DNA of 64,000 nucleotides from Oceanisphaera profunda (GCF_002157895.1 NZ_CP021377.1:1550001-1614000), one strand, 5' to 3'. Positions 16,787 through 26,260 are shown, counted from the first letter of the stretch. Notes: generated by a model not told the origin, from the sequence alone. Made by a program: numbers and translations.

Positions 16787-17125
16787 ATGTTCAACAGTAT
16801 ACTGTTAATTGCAGTGACGTTATTCGCCCTGCTTTACGTATTGCGCCGACGCCAAGAAAGCTTTCGGATCCGTTTGCAAGACGCAGAAGTTAAGGTGATC
16901 AGCGGCCAGCCGCCGCAAGCACTGTTGCTGCTTTGTCGGCAACTGACAAAAGACCTACGCACCGTTAAAGGCAGCATTCGTGGCCTAAAAAAAGGTGAAC
17001 ATATTGTACTGATTTGTTCGCATAGTATTCCTATCGTCTATCGGCGAGATATTTATTTATTTTGGCAACAACAGCCACGATCAGTCAAAACACGCCTTAG
17101 CGATCTGCCCGTTCCGCTCAAATAA
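16787..17125 (+). CDS. DUF3634 family small membrane protein
   Basis: 112 residues: one N-terminal membrane helix (MFNSILLIAVTLFALLYVL), an Arg-rich juxtamembrane stretch and a soluble domain with the feature RLQDAEVKVISGQPPQ typical of DUF3634. The function is unknown. I choose the ATG at 16787 because AAGGA lies 8-9 nt upstream; the ATG at 16778 overlaps that site. It is divergent from the EEP-family gene. Confidence 0.72.
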   Translation: MFNSILLIAVTLFALLYVLRRRQESFRIRLQDAEVKVISGQPPQALLLLCRQLTKDLRTVKGSIRGLKKGEHIVLICSHSIPIVYRRDIYLFWQQQPRSVKTRLSDLPVPLK

Positions 17126-17206
17126 TAGCCTGTTGATGCTAATGTTCTTGACCTGAGCTTCATTTCCCGCTTTGCTGAATACATTATTAATACTCGAGGT
17201 TAACTG

Positions 17207-17881
17207 ATGAAATTATATCCCCTATTACTTTGTGCGCTTTTAGCCGCCTGCTCTAGTCAAACGCCTTCGGAGCAAACTAAAACAACCAGCAAACCGAGTA
17301 GCCAAAGCACTACTAATCAAGCACCAGAAAAAGTCACGCCTAAAGGCGAGTTTGCTAGCATTGATATCTCTAAATCACAGCAAGCTATGGATGCGATTAC
17401 CAGCGGTAATGGCGAAATGATTAATACTATTTTAAAAACGCCTAATGATTATGCGCCGCCGGTCTTGTATTTAATTTCCGCCATTATGTTCGATAACGAA
17501 TATCAAGATCAGGCCACCTTTTGGTTTTATGCGGCACAATTGCGTGCCCGCAGTGATGCAAATAAATCCGGTGATGAAACAGCGCACGCGGCCGTTAGTC
17601 AGCTCAACCAGCGCTTTGGCGCTAAGATCACCCCTTATTCCATGAGCAATCCCGAGCGCTTAAAGGGCATCGTTAGCCAAGTACTGGCATGGGACGCCGA
17701 ACAAACCCGTAATTACGATGCACGCTGGGTAGCTCTGCAGAGTAAAGATGTGCTCACCGAGAGCACGATTGATTTTGCACCTAAGCAAAAATGGCAAGAA
17801 ATTGATGTGCTTACCCGCAACCAGTTTCGCCAAGGTTTAGAACAAGCATTAACTAAAATAGCGCAGCCCGCTGCCGGCTAA
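17207..17881 (+). CDS. Uncharacterised lipoprotein
   Basis: 224 residues with a lipoprotein signal (MKLYPLLLCALLAAC, Cys15), then a Ser/Thr/Gln-rich linker to about residue 50 and a helical domain. Parts such as PPVLYLISAIMFDNEYQDQATFWFYAAQLRARSD look like a single TPR-like or Sel1-like helix pair. I do not recognise the family. The Ser after the Cys suggests outer-membrane sorting. It has its own gap upstream and a weak hairpin (17916-17939) downstream. Confidence 0.7.
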   Translation: MKLYPLLLCALLAACSSQTPSEQTKTTSKPSSQSTTNQAPEKVTPKGEFASIDISKSQQAMDAITSGNGEMINTILKTPNDYAPPVLYLISAIMFDNEYQDQATFWFYAAQLRARSDANKSGDETAHAAVSQLNQRFGAKITPYSMSNPERLKGIVSQVLAWDAEQTRNYDARWVALQSKDVLTESTIDFAPKQKWQEIDVLTRNQFRQGLEQALTKIAQPAAG

Positions 17882-18069
17882 ATAAGTTATTAGCACCCGA
17901 TTTACCACAAACATCCCGGCCTTGGTCGGGATGTTTGCGTTTAAGCGACACGTTTAAGACAAATGCCGCACCTATCACAGGCCTACACACAAACTTAAGC
18001 ATTTGCTTAAATAAAAACTGGACTCAGGGTAAAATAAGCCATTCATTACTTAATTGGAGATCCTCCGCT

Positions 18070-18747
18070 ATGAGTCAAGTAAACCCTAGTCCCATTAAAG
18101 TATGGGATTGGTCGATTCGGGTTTTTCACTGGAGCTTACCCGTACTGCTGTTCTTACTTTGGCGCTCGGCAGGTGACGACATGGATCAGCATATGCTGCT
18201 CGCCCAGATGCTGCTCACCTTACTAATGTATCGTATTATCTGGGGCTTTATAGGCACGCCTTATGCGCGTTTTAGCCATTTTATTTATCACCCCAAACAC
18301 ATCTTTCGATACTTTCTCGCCAGTGCTAAGCCCAACAAGCCTATTTATCTAAGCCATAACCCGGTGGGCGGCATTATGGTATTGGTAATTTTAGCCACCT
18401 TGTTGTTTCAGCTGACCACAGGGTTATTTGCCAGTGACGATATTTTTTATAATGGCCCGCTCTATATGTATGCCTCAGGCGCCACCACTAAGCTGATGAC
18501 CTTTTTACACAAAAAATGGTTTTATTGGGGCATCTTATTAATCGTAGGCATGCATATTTTGGCCATCGTTATGTACCGATTGCGCGGCGAGGGTTTAGTA
18601 AAAGCCATGGTGACAGGTCATAAACGAGTCGCAGTGGAGCGCGTGGCCGATAAGCTGACCATTCATGCATCTTTTCCTTGGCTGCGCTTTGTAGTGGCGC
18701 TCGCGCTGGCAGTGCTACCGGCGTGGATGTTGTTTTATTATTTGTAA
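18070..18747 (+). CDS. Cytochrome b/b6-type diheme membrane subunit
   Basis: 225 residues with four or five membrane helices and paired histidines in VFHWSLPV (helix 1), about HFIYHPKH, and MHILAIVMY, as in the Ni/Fe-hydrogenase cytochrome b / DUF4405-like family. It opens with KVWDWSIRVFHWS, the hallmark of that family. It probably transfers electrons between quinone and a periplasmic partner. No hydrogenase genes are nearby; YceI, a b561 and a cytochrome c lie just beyond on the other strand. The start follows TGGAGA. Confidence 0.85.
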   Translation: MSQVNPSPIKVWDWSIRVFHWSLPVLLFLLWRSAGDDMDQHMLLAQMLLTLLMYRIIWGFIGTPYARFSHFIYHPKHIFRYFLASAKPNKPIYLSHNPVGGIMVLVILATLLFQLTTGLFASDDIFYNGPLYMYASGATTKLMTFLHKKWFYWGILLIVGMHILAIVMYRLRGEGLVKAMVTGHKRVAVERVADKLTIHASFPWLRFVVALALAVLPAWMLFYYL

Positions 18748-18769
18748 GCTTGTCGTGAAGTGTAAGAAA

Positions 18770-18797
18770 AAAAATGCCGAATCATAAGATTCGGCAC
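18770..18797 (-). terminator. Terminator of yceJ-yceI
   Basis: 9-bp stem TGCCGAATC / GATTCGGCA with a 4-nt loop, followed on the minus strand by TTTTTTTT. It also faces the end of the convergent cytochrome b gene. Confidence 0.9.
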
Positions 18798-18830
18798 AAT
18801 TTACTGCTCACGTTTACGCCTTACTGGGTG

Positions 18831-19406
18831 TTACTGCTTCACGCCCTCAAGGATAAATTCCAGCTCCATGGTGGCAGCAGCAGGTCCTAGGTCATAGTTA
18901 ATGCCAAAGTCACTGGGCTTTAAGGTCATTTCACCCTCAAAGCCACGACGATAGCCGCCCCAAGGATCTTTACCGGCGCCCACTTCTTCGATCTCAAACT
19001 CCACCTGCTTGGTCACACCGTGCAAGGTTAAGTCGCCCTTCACCTTATATTCACCCTCGTCATCGTCTTTAGTAACGCTGGTGCTCTTAAAGCTGGCTTC
19101 AGGAAACTTCTTCACGTTTAAGAAGTCTTCGCTGCGCACGTGGCGATCACGCTCCGCATGGTTACTGTCGACGCTGCTGGTGTTGATGGTTACTTCCACG
19201 CTGTTATTAGCCACATCGTCTTCATCAAACACGAAGCTGCCTTTAAAGTCGTTAAAGCGCCCAACTACCCAGCTATAACCGAGATGGTCAATCTTAAAAT
19301 TGATGGAGGCATGCATGCCCTTGGTGTCTACCACATAGGTTTCGGCGGCGGCATAAGTCTGGCTTGTAACCAGCAACATGGCGGCAGCAATCAGTGTTCT
19401 CTTCAT
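18831..19406 (-). CDS. yceI: YceI family periplasmic lipid-binding protein
   Basis: 191 residues with a signal peptide (to about TYAAA) and the full YceI lipocalin-like barrel: VDTKGMHASINFKIDHLGYS, GRFNDFKGSFVFDEDD, the RDRHVRSEDFLNVKKFPEASF block and GDLTLHGVTKQVEFEIE. Members bind isoprenoid quinone-like or long-chain amphiphiles. It follows the b561 gene with a 30-bp gap, as in E. coli yceJ-yceI. The start has AAGGAG 7 nt upstream. Confidence 0.93.
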   Translation of the reverse strand: MKRTLIAAAMLLVTSQTYAAAETYVVDTKGMHASINFKIDHLGYSWVVGRFNDFKGSFVFDEDDVANNSVEVTINTSSVDSNHAERDRHVRSEDFLNVKKFPEASFKSTSVTKDDDEGEYKVKGDLTLHGVTKQVEFEIEEVGAGKDPWGGYRRGFEGEMTLKPSDFGINYDLGPAAATMELEFILEGVKQ

Positions 19407-19436
19407 CTTTATTCTCCTTGAATAGCGTTATGCCAA

Positions 19437-19958
19437 TTACAGCATGCGCTTGAGGGTGACATCTTTATCTAAGAAATGGTGTTTCAGTGCAGCCAAGCCG
19501 TGCAGCGCAGATAAGCCAATTAAGGCCCACGCACAATATTCGTGTATCAGACCGGCTACGTCTTCTTGATTAGGAAAAGCGGTGATCAATACCGGAATAT
19601 CAAACCAGCCAAAAAAGGAGGCCGGTCTGTCGTCGGCGGTGGCGATTAAATAGCCACTGATAAACATGCCAAACATCAATCCATAAAGCAGCCCTACAGT
19701 GGCACCTGCTACTCGCCGCTCCCACCACTTATGGCTAGGCAAAGCGGCCGGATGCTGGCTTGAAAAGCGTACCACTAACCGTAGCATTACTAACAGCAGT
19801 AGCAAGAAGCCGACGCTCTTATGCCAAAACGGCAATATTTGATACAGAGAGTCATAATAACTCAGGCTGCGCATCCATAAGCCCACCGCGAATAGGCCGA
19901 TAATGAGTAGTGCTGTAAGCCAATGCAACATACGCATTGGCACTGAATATTTCAGCAT
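19437..19958 (-). CDS. yceJ: Cytochrome b561 family protein (YceJ)
   Basis: 173 residues, four membrane helices, with heme-ligand histidines in RMLHWLTALLI, FWHKSVGFLLL and SALHGLAALKHHF. The DKDVTLKRML ending is typical of bacterial b561. It moves electrons from quinol, presumably with YceI as carrier. It forms an operon with yceI. The start has GAGG upstream. Confidence 0.9.
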   Translation of the reverse strand: MLKYSVPMRMLHWLTALLIIGLFAVGLWMRSLSYYDSLYQILPFWHKSVGFLLLLLVMLRLVVRFSSQHPAALPSHKWWERRVAGATVGLLYGLMFGMFISGYLIATADDRPASFFGWFDIPVLITAFPNQEDVAGLIHEYCAWALIGLSALHGLAALKHHFLDKDVTLKRML

Positions 19959-20123
19959 TTGAATTAACCTCTATGACTCAGGATACACATCATTATCGCG
20001 CTTTTATCGGCTTTAGATGCAAAGCACCTTTGTTTTTATCACTTATATTTAAATACCGCTAACAGCAGCCGCATTCTTTATGACGGATCACGACTTTTAA
20101 ATATATGCATTTTAAATACCTAA

Positions 20124-20152
20124 TAAAAAGGAGCCCTAAGGCTCCTTTTTAG
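20124..20152 (-). terminator. Terminator after cytochrome c gene
   Basis: Stem AAAAAGGAGCC / GGCTCCTTTTT with a 4-nt loop and T-rich sequence on both strands, 30 bp past the cytochrome c stop. Confidence 0.88.
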
Positions 20153-20182
20153 TCAGAACAAACGCTGCTTAATCGCACTTAC

Positions 20183-20644
20183 TTAGTCTGCACGATAATC
20201 ATCGTGACAGGCTTTACAGCTTTTCAGTACTTTAACGATGGCAGGGCCGGCAGCTTTCTTATCGAAACCCTCTTCACCCGTTACCGCAATCAGCTCTTGC
20301 AGTGCGCCACCAAAAGCTTTGCCTTTATCGCCAAAGCCGTCCATATCTTCCCAAGCCGCAGGCAGCATGTTGCTGTCTTTAACGCCTTGAGTAGCAGGCA
20401 CATAGGTTTCGCCCAGTAACTTGGCCACATTGCCCATGTTTAATGCGCGTTCGCGCACCACTTCCGGATCAAATTCAATGTCACCCTTGGCCGTGGCACC
20501 CAGCACAGTGGCTTGAGCGCTCATCACTTGATAAATAGACTGGCGATATTTAACCAGATCATCTGGCTTAAATAACTCGGCTTGGGCGAGTACAGAAGTA
20601 GCGAATACACCACCGACCATTAACAACGCGACTTTTTTCAGCAT
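20183..20644 (-). CDS. Cytochrome c' / c-556 type protein
   Basis: About 153 residues: signal peptide (MLKKVALLMVGGVFATSVLAQ), a four-helix bundle, and a single C-terminal heme site CKACH followed by DDYR, as in cytochrome c'. It starts after cleavage with KPDDLVKYRQ, where the Arg is typical. It is a periplasmic electron carrier or NO-binding protein. Two tandem ATGs exist; the second (20644) has AGGAG at 6 nt. Its neighbours are other electron-transfer proteins. Confidence 0.88.
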   Translation of the reverse strand: MLKKVALLMVGGVFATSVLAQAELFKPDDLVKYRQSIYQVMSAQATVLGATAKGDIEFDPEVVRERALNMGNVAKLLGETYVPATQGVKDSNMLPAAWEDMDGFGDKGKAFGGALQELIAVTGEEGFDKKAAGPAIVKVLKSCKACHDDYRAD

Positions 20645-20757
20645 CATTTGCTCCTAATTTTAATTATTTTTAATTCGTAAATCAGATTACGTTTATTAGC
20701 GTATTACGATAAACCATCAAATAGGGCAAAGCCACCCATAAAAACCAAGGCTGTGGC

Positions 20758-21282
20758 TTAGGGCAACTGTTTTACCCAAATTAACTGCTTTGTCGCAAAG
20801 CCGAGTGCTTTTGCTTTGGCGACAAAGTGCTCTTTTAATGCGGGGCTAATCTCAGGCGTGCGCGACAGCAGCCATAAATAGTCGTGGTTATAGCCGGAAA
20901 TAAAGGCGTATTGGTAGTCCTCGTCTAACTCAAATACTAGGTAAGAGCTATAAAAAGGCCCAAAGAAGGACACCTTAAGATGCGCTTCATCAACGCCATT
21001 CACGAAGTAAGCCTTACCCTCTGCCTCTTTTTGTTCGCCACTTTTGGCGTCCACACCGCGGTTAAGCACTCGTATGCCGCCGTCATCCCGCAACTTGTAC
21101 TCAGCGGACACTTGCTCAAGCCCGCGCTCAAAGGAATGATCCAAACGGGCAATCTCATACCAAGTGCCTAAGTAACGGTCGGCATCAAAGTTTTTTACTG
21201 GCGTCACGCCCTCGGGCATACCCGTACAGCCAGATAATACCACCGCCAGCAAGCCCAGCACCCATCCGTGTAAACAACGCAT
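20758..21282 (-). CDS. blc: Outer-membrane lipoprotein Blc (bacterial lipocalin)
   Basis: 174 residues with lipobox LSGC and the lipocalin signature DADRYLGTWYEIARLDHSFERG. The later strands (YLVFELDEDYQYAFISGYNHDYLWLLSRTP) match Blc closely. It binds lysophospholipids at the outer membrane. The ATG at 21282 follows AAGGAGG by 5 nt; the GTG one codon earlier is less likely. Confidence 0.93.
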   Translation of the reverse strand: MRCLHGWVLGLLAVVLSGCTGMPEGVTPVKNFDADRYLGTWYEIARLDHSFERGLEQVSAEYKLRDDGGIRVLNRGVDAKSGEQKEAEGKAYFVNGVDEAHLKVSFFGPFYSSYLVFELDEDYQYAFISGYNHDYLWLLSRTPEISPALKEHFVAKAKALGFATKQLIWVKQLP

Positions 21283-21490
21283 CACTACCTCCTTTATTGG
21301 TCAGCCTTTCGCTTTATGGTGCCGAGCCTCAGCCCTATAATTTAGTACAGCTGACTAAGAACTTACCAAAAAAATCACGGTCTTGGCTAAATTGGATTAG
21401 GTTAAGAGGAGTAAGTTAAATAGGAGTGGGTTATAGGTGGCTACCGATTTCAGCCACCGGCCTTACTGCTCATCACCATAAGGATGCCTT

Positions 21491-22438
21491 ATGACTGACC
21501 GAAGTCCGCACTCGCATCATCACGCCATCCCCGCTCAAAATCACAGTAAGCGGCTGTGGTGGGCATTGGGCTTAACCAGTACCTTTTTAATTATTGAAGT
21601 GATTGGTGGCCTGCTTACCCAAAGTTTGGCCTTATTATCTGATGCGGCGCATATGTTTACCGATACCGCAGCGCTGGCCATTGCCCTTGCAGCTATTCAA
21701 GTTGCCAAGCGCCCTGCCGATCAAAAACGTACCTTTGGTTATCATAGGTTCGAGATTTTAGCGGCGGCCTTTAATGCCTTACTGCTGTTTGGAGTGGCAT
21801 TTTATATTGTGTATGAAGCTTGGTTGCGTATTCAACAACCTGCAGAAGTGCAATCGGCGGGCATGCTGGCCATTGCCGTTGTGGGGTTAGGCATTAATTT
21901 GCTGGCCATGTATTTATTGGTAGGCGGTCAAAAAGAAAGCTTAAATATAAAAGGCGCTTATCTAGAAGTGCTGAGTGATGCGCTGGGATCCGTGGGCGTC
22001 ATCATAGGTGCTTTGGTGATTATGGTGACGGGTTGGCAGTGGGTGGACTCGGTGATTGCGGTGGCCATTGGTTTTTGGGTGCTGCCACGTACTTGGATTT
22101 TACTGCGCGATAGCCTGCATATTTTGCTGGAAGGCGTGCCCGCTAATGTAGATTTAGACCAGATTAATGCCGATTTAAGCCGGCTTGACGGCGTGCAAGA
22201 AGTACATGACTTGCATGTGTGGGCGCTAACCAGTGGCAAAGCGAGCTTAACGGCACACTTGGTGATACCAGAGTTAGATCTTCAGCAAGTATTGCAGGCC
22301 GCGCGAGAGCTCTTGGCCCATGAACATCAATTGCATCATGTCACATTGCAATGTGAGCGCGAGCCTTGTGACATGGCCGATAAGGATACTCATCAGTTCT
22401 TACAAAGTACCCAGCGCCAAGACTTTCATCAGCATTAA
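21491..22438 (+). CDS. zitB: Cation diffusion facilitator, ZitB/CzcD type
   Basis: 315 residues with six membrane helices and the CDF zinc sites: HMFTDTAAL (helix 2 HxxxD) and SDALGSVGV (helix 5). The N terminus is His-rich (SPHSHHHAIPAQNHS) and the cytoplasmic C-terminal domain carries HDLHVW and a His-rich end. It exports Zn2+ (or Cd2+) in exchange for protons. It is a single gene with AAGGA upstream of the start. Confidence 0.9.
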   Translation: MTDRSPHSHHHAIPAQNHSKRLWWALGLTSTFLIIEVIGGLLTQSLALLSDAAHMFTDTAALAIALAAIQVAKRPADQKRTFGYHRFEILAAAFNALLLFGVAFYIVYEAWLRIQQPAEVQSAGMLAIAVVGLGINLLAMYLLVGGQKESLNIKGAYLEVLSDALGSVGVIIGALVIMVTGWQWVDSVIAVAIGFWVLPRTWILLRDSLHILLEGVPANVDLDQINADLSRLDGVQEVHDLHVWALTSGKASLTAHLVIPELDLQQVLQAARELLAHEHQLHHVTLQCEREPCDMADKDTHQFLQSTQRQDFHQH

Positions 22439-22490
22439 CGGCATTAAAACCGAGTGCCAAGCCGCGCAGCCTGCCTGCTACGGCTTGTTG

Positions 22491-23039
22491 CTACGATTTA
22501 GTACAGCTAGCCAGTAATTTGACGAAAAAATCGCTGCCTTTGCGCCGCGCAAACTCCACATTACGCTCAGGGATAGTATGCGGATTTGGATAGTCGGCCA
22601 GCACCTGCTCCATGCTGGCTTCACGGATCAGGTGCAGCGTGGGGTAAGGCGAGCGATTAGTATAATTGGCCGCATCGTCTTGAGGTTCACCTTCGAAGCA
22701 ATAGTCTGGGTGAAAACTGGCCAGCTGATATTTACCCTCGTAGCCTTGCTCTAGCAGCATATCTTCTGCCAAATCGACTAAGTCTAAATACGCATAAAAG
22801 CCTTCAAAACCCCGCGGTAAAATTACTAAAGTAGTTTCTACTGCCGGCTGCTCGTCGAGCAAAGCACACTCGGCTAATAGCGCCGGCAACACCGCTTTCG
22901 GTTTATGCTCTTCAACCACTGCATAGCGAATGCTGGCGCGTTCCACCTCTCGGCGGGCAAAGGGGCAGAGATTAAACTTCATAATGACCTGCTTCACCCA
23001 GTGCTCGGTGTGTGCTAGGTACTGCTCTTGTTCTGACAT
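22491..23039 (-). CDS. DUF1415 domain protein
   Basis: 182 residues, full DUF1415: WVKQVIMKFNLCPFARREVE at the N terminus, LVILPRGFEGFYAYLDLVDLAE in the middle, ASFHPDYCFEGEPQDDAANYTNRSPYP and LHLIREASME. The conserved Cys and His suggest an enzyme or metal protein, but no activity is known. It precedes two other small genes on the same strand with short gaps. Confidence 0.85.
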   Translation of the reverse strand: MSEQEQYLAHTEHWVKQVIMKFNLCPFARREVERASIRYAVVEEHKPKAVLPALLAECALLDEQPAVETTLVILPRGFEGFYAYLDLVDLAEDMLLEQGYEGKYQLASFHPDYCFEGEPQDDAANYTNRSPYPTLHLIREASMEQVLADYPNPHTIPERNVEFARRKGSDFFVKLLASCTKS

Positions 23040-23072
23040 GATTGAGTGCTCTTTTAAATATCCAATGGCAGG

Positions 23073-23504
23073 CTATTGATACCGTTTGCCATTGTGTTTC
23101 AGCCAGCCGCCTGGGTGACGTCCTTTAGGGTCGTGATGAGTCCAGTGCACCACACCGCCTTTGTTATTCCATTCATACTCGCCGTAAAACGCCACCGTAT
23201 CGCCTACTTTCAGGGTGTCGATCCGTGGTGCCAAATCAATATTATGAGCAATAAGCAAAGTTTGACCGCTCGGCAAGGCCAGCAAAAATCGCTGATGGCG
23301 GGAGCCCTTATTGTCATCCTTTAGCAGACGAACTACTCGGCCGCGGCCCTCGACTTGCACATCGCTCTGCCGGTTTTGATAGGCTAGCAGCAGTGGATCG
23401 TGGGCGGCTTGCGTCGTCGATAACAAAGTAAAAAGCGGCGAATTTTGACTCAGGCCGCCGATCAGGCCGAAGCCTACTAGCAGAGTAATCAGGATTTTTT
23501 TCAT
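23073..23504 (-). CDS. DUF3465 domain protein, exported
   Basis: About 143 residues with a signal-anchor (MKKILITLLVGFGLIGGL) and a DUF3465 OB-like domain ending in GGVVHWTHHDPKGRHPGGWLKH. The HWTHHDP and HPGG residues are the family signature. The function is unknown. I use the ATG at 23504 (GAGG upstream); the longer ORF start at 23618 would overlap the upstream DUF3047 gene and lacks a site. Confidence 0.82.
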   Translation of the reverse strand: MKKILITLLVGFGLIGGLSQNSPLFTLLSTTQAAHDPLLLAYQNRQSDVQVEGRGRVVRLLKDDNKGSRHQRFLLALPSGQTLLIAHNIDLAPRIDTLKVGDTVAFYGEYEWNNKGGVVHWTHHDPKGRHPGGWLKHNGKRYQ

Positions 23505-23550
23505 CGGTGTTGCAACCTCATTACTTTCAATCTCGTCACTGGGGGTAGTG

Positions 23551-24225
23551 TTAGTCGCGGGTAAAAACCAGACTCGTATAATAACCGATAGCACTGCTCT
23601 TGCTGTTATCGGCGTCACTCATAATGGCGACGGCTTCAAGATAACGAAAGTCTTTGCCGAACAGCCGCCGCAAATCCGCCTTAATATTGCGTTTTTCATT
23701 GACCCAGCCATCACCATCTTGGCGATTACGCAGCGCCCACATCATCGCCTTATCGCCGGCGAAGGGATTCTCCCAAGCCTGCCCCACCTCCGCCTGCTGC
23801 GCCCAAACGTAGCTGATAGCCTTGCTGCTCAGTCGGGTCCAGCCGTCGCGAACTACCACATAGACTCGCACCGAGAAATCATCCCCCGCCTTATCGCGCT
23901 CATTGGCTACAGTCGGAAATTGCTCTACTCGCCAGCGCCAGCTGAGCCAAGGAGTCGCATCCAGATCGATCCGTTGCTCATAGAAAAGACCCGACGCCGC
24001 CGCTCGGCTACTGGCCCGTATCACTTGCTGCTGCAGTTGGGGATCAAGCACCAGCCGATATTCGGTATCGCCGGCAAAGCTTTTGGGCTCCCAGCCCAGC
24101 ATGACCGCCGGAGAAAACGCCAAGGCGAAGACCGGAGCAGATAACGCCCAGAACAAGCAGCCCAAAATAGCTGTATATAAGGTGGCTGTATATAAAGTGG
24201 CTGCACATAAGGTACGAGTAAGCAT
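23551..24225 (-). CDS. DUF3047 domain protein, exported
   Basis: 224 residues with a long signal region, then DUF3047 from about 37 to 224 (GWEPKSFAGDTEYRLV, WLSWRWRVE, DFSVRVYVVV, AISYVWA, NIKADLRRLFG, AVAIMSDADNS). The family is a beta-sandwich of unknown function found in periplasmic proteins. The signal peptide contains three 15-bp tandem repeats encoding ATLYT-like units. The downstream DUF3465 gene follows in 46 bp, so they may be co-transcribed. Confidence 0.84.
   Translation of the reverse strand: MLTRTLCAATLYTATLYTAILGCLFWALSAPVFALAFSPAVMLGWEPKSFAGDTEYRLVLDPQLQQQVIRASSRAAASGLFYEQRIDLDATPWLSWRWRVEQFPTVANERDKAGDDFSVRVYVVVRDGWTRLSSKAISYVWAQQAEVGQAWENPFAGDKAMMWALRNRQDGDGWVNEKRNIKADLRRLFGKDFRYLEAVAIMSDADNSKSSAIGYYTSLVFTRD
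24170..24214. repeat. Three 15-bp tandem repeats in the DUF3047 signal peptide
   Basis: GCTGTATATAAGGTG (24170-24184), GCTGTATATAAAGTG (24185-24199) and GCTGCACATAAGGTA (24200-24214) are direct repeats in frame. They encode repeated A-T-L-Y-T units before the hydrophobic core. Fifteen is a multiple of three, so slippage would change length without breaking the frame. Confidence 0.8.
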
Positions 24226-24329
24226 AATGGCATCCTAAACCGTGAATCTTTAGTCAGTATAGGCATCCGCATTAGGATACCTTGCTTAACTTCGACTAAA
24301 AAACACCGGGGGCCAGCACGCGAACGGCC

Positions 24330-26135
24330 TCATTCTGGTGCCTGCTGTTGCCGTTGAATATGCCACAACTGCGCATACCGCCCTTGTTTGGCTAACAGCA
24401 CTTCATGATTACCTTGCTCCACGATGCGACCGTGGTCCATCACTAAAATATGGTCTGCATCAACCACCGTCGACAAACGGTGGGCAATCACTAGACTGGT
24501 TTGCCCACGCGATACCTCGGCAATGGCCTGCAGTATGCTTTGCTCTGAGCGACTGTCGAGGGACGAGGTGGCTTCATCAAATACCAAGATAGCGGGCCGC
24601 TTCAGAATGGTGCGCGCGATCGCTACCCGCTGTTTTTCACCGCCACTGAGTTTAAGGCCGCGCTCACCCACTAGCGTGTTGGCGCCTTGTGGCAAACGCG
24701 CAATAAAGTCCGCTAAATGAGCCAAGCGAATGGCTTCCATTACTTCTTCGTCGGTAGCGCTAATGCGGCCATAGCGAATATTGTCAAAAATGGAGGCGTT
24801 AAATAGCACCGTATCTTGCGGCACTATGCCAATGGCTTGGCGTAATGAGCCTTGGGTGACGTGGCGAATATCTTGACCATCAATTAAGATGCTACCGTTG
24901 TTTACGTCATAAAAACGAAACAGTAATTTTACCAGCGTCGACTTGCCCGAGCCACTGGCCCCCACTACCGCCACCTTTTGCTGAGCGCGCACGCTAAAGC
25001 TCACTTGCTGCAAAATAGTCCGCTCTGGCCCATAACCAAAGCTCACATCTTTAAACTCAATGGCACCTTGGCTAATGGCCAGCTCAGTAGCCTGCGGCGC
25101 ATCATTAATAGTGGGATCTCGGCGTAACAAGGCGAACATGCGCTCCACATTGGCCATGGAGCTTTTCATTTCTCGATACACAAAGCCTAAGAAATTAAGC
25201 GGCATAAATAGCTGCATCATAAAGGCATTAATTAATACAAAATCACCCAGCGTCATGGTGCCGGCCACCACATTTTTTCCAGCCAAGATCATCATGATGG
25301 TCATGGCCACGGCAATAATCAGCGCCTGACCGCCATTAAGCGCAAACAAGCTTAAGCGGTTATTACGCCGCGCCACTTCCCACTGGGCAAGATCCGTATC
25401 GTAGCGCTCGGCTTCATAACGCTCGTTAGTAAAATATTTTACGGTTTCAAAGTTAAGCAGGCTGTCTACGGCGCGGGTATTGCTTTGCGAGTCGGCAAGA
25501 TTGGCCGCCCGCACATAACCGGTGCGCCAATCGGTGGCCACCACCGACCAGCCGATATACAAGACCACGGCCACAAAGGTCACCAGCGCAAACCAGATGG
25601 AATAATTAACCAGCAACACGCCAATCACTAAGGCAATTTCAAACAGCGTCGGCACTATGTTAAACACCATAAAACGCAGCAAGAAACTGACGCCCGACAC
25701 GCCCCGTTCTACGTCGCGAGACAAACCGCCGGTATTACGATTAAGGTGAAAATCCAGCTCTAAACGGTGTAAATGTTTAAACACCGCCAGCCCAATGCGG
25801 CGCATGGCGCGTTCGGTAACGCGGCCAAACAGCGCATCGCGGATCTCTCCTAGCAACACGTTAGCCAAGCGCATTACGCCATAGGCCAGCAATAATCCTA
25901 AGGGTAAGACCAATATTTTAGCCACGCCTTCGCTGGCCACGCCTTTATCCATAGCATCGACAATATGCTTAAGAATAAACGGCAGGCCCACACTGGCGAC
26001 TTTGGCAGCCACTAAACAGGCCAGCGCCAGCACAATACGCAACCGATACTCTAATAAATAGGGCAACAAGGTGCGCAAAGTTTGCCAATTAAACTGAGTG
26101 TCATCCGCCTCGGGATTAAAAGAGCCGTGTCGCAT
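24330..26135 (-). CDS. ABC exporter of the ATM1/HMT1 type (fused permease and ATPase)
   Basis: 601 residues: a six-helix membrane domain (about 30-320) with the ATM1 hallmarks ETVKYFTNERYEAERYD and YREMKSSMANVERMF, then a nucleotide-binding domain with Walker A GASGSGKST, signature LSGGEKQR and Walker B ILVFDEATSSLD. Homologs export glutathione or sulfur species or metal-thiol conjugates; one gene per homodimer. It is divergent from zntB. Confidence 0.9.
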   Translation of the reverse strand: MRHGSFNPEADDTQFNWQTLRTLLPYLLEYRLRIVLALACLVAAKVASVGLPFILKHIVDAMDKGVASEGVAKILVLPLGLLLAYGVMRLANVLLGEIRDALFGRVTERAMRRIGLAVFKHLHRLELDFHLNRNTGGLSRDVERGVSGVSFLLRFMVFNIVPTLFEIALVIGVLLVNYSIWFALVTFVAVVLYIGWSVVATDWRTGYVRAANLADSQSNTRAVDSLLNFETVKYFTNERYEAERYDTDLAQWEVARRNNRLSLFALNGGQALIIAVAMTIMMILAGKNVVAGTMTLGDFVLINAFMMQLFMPLNFLGFVYREMKSSMANVERMFALLRRDPTINDAPQATELAISQGAIEFKDVSFGYGPERTILQQVSFSVRAQQKVAVVGASGSGKSTLVKLLFRFYDVNNGSILIDGQDIRHVTQGSLRQAIGIVPQDTVLFNASIFDNIRYGRISATDEEVMEAIRLAHLADFIARLPQGANTLVGERGLKLSGGEKQRVAIARTILKRPAILVFDEATSSLDSRSEQSILQAIAEVSRGQTSLVIAHRLSTVVDADHILVMDHGRIVEQGNHEVLLAKQGRYAQLWHIQRQQQAPE

Positions 26136-26260
26136 AAATCTGCCTGAGTAAAAGAATCATCATAGGCTGATGATACCTCGTCCAGCCCCACAGAGTGGCA
26201 TGCTTCAGTTGAAACCACTTTAGTGTAAGCTGAGATATCAGCGTGATAAAAGGACAAACC

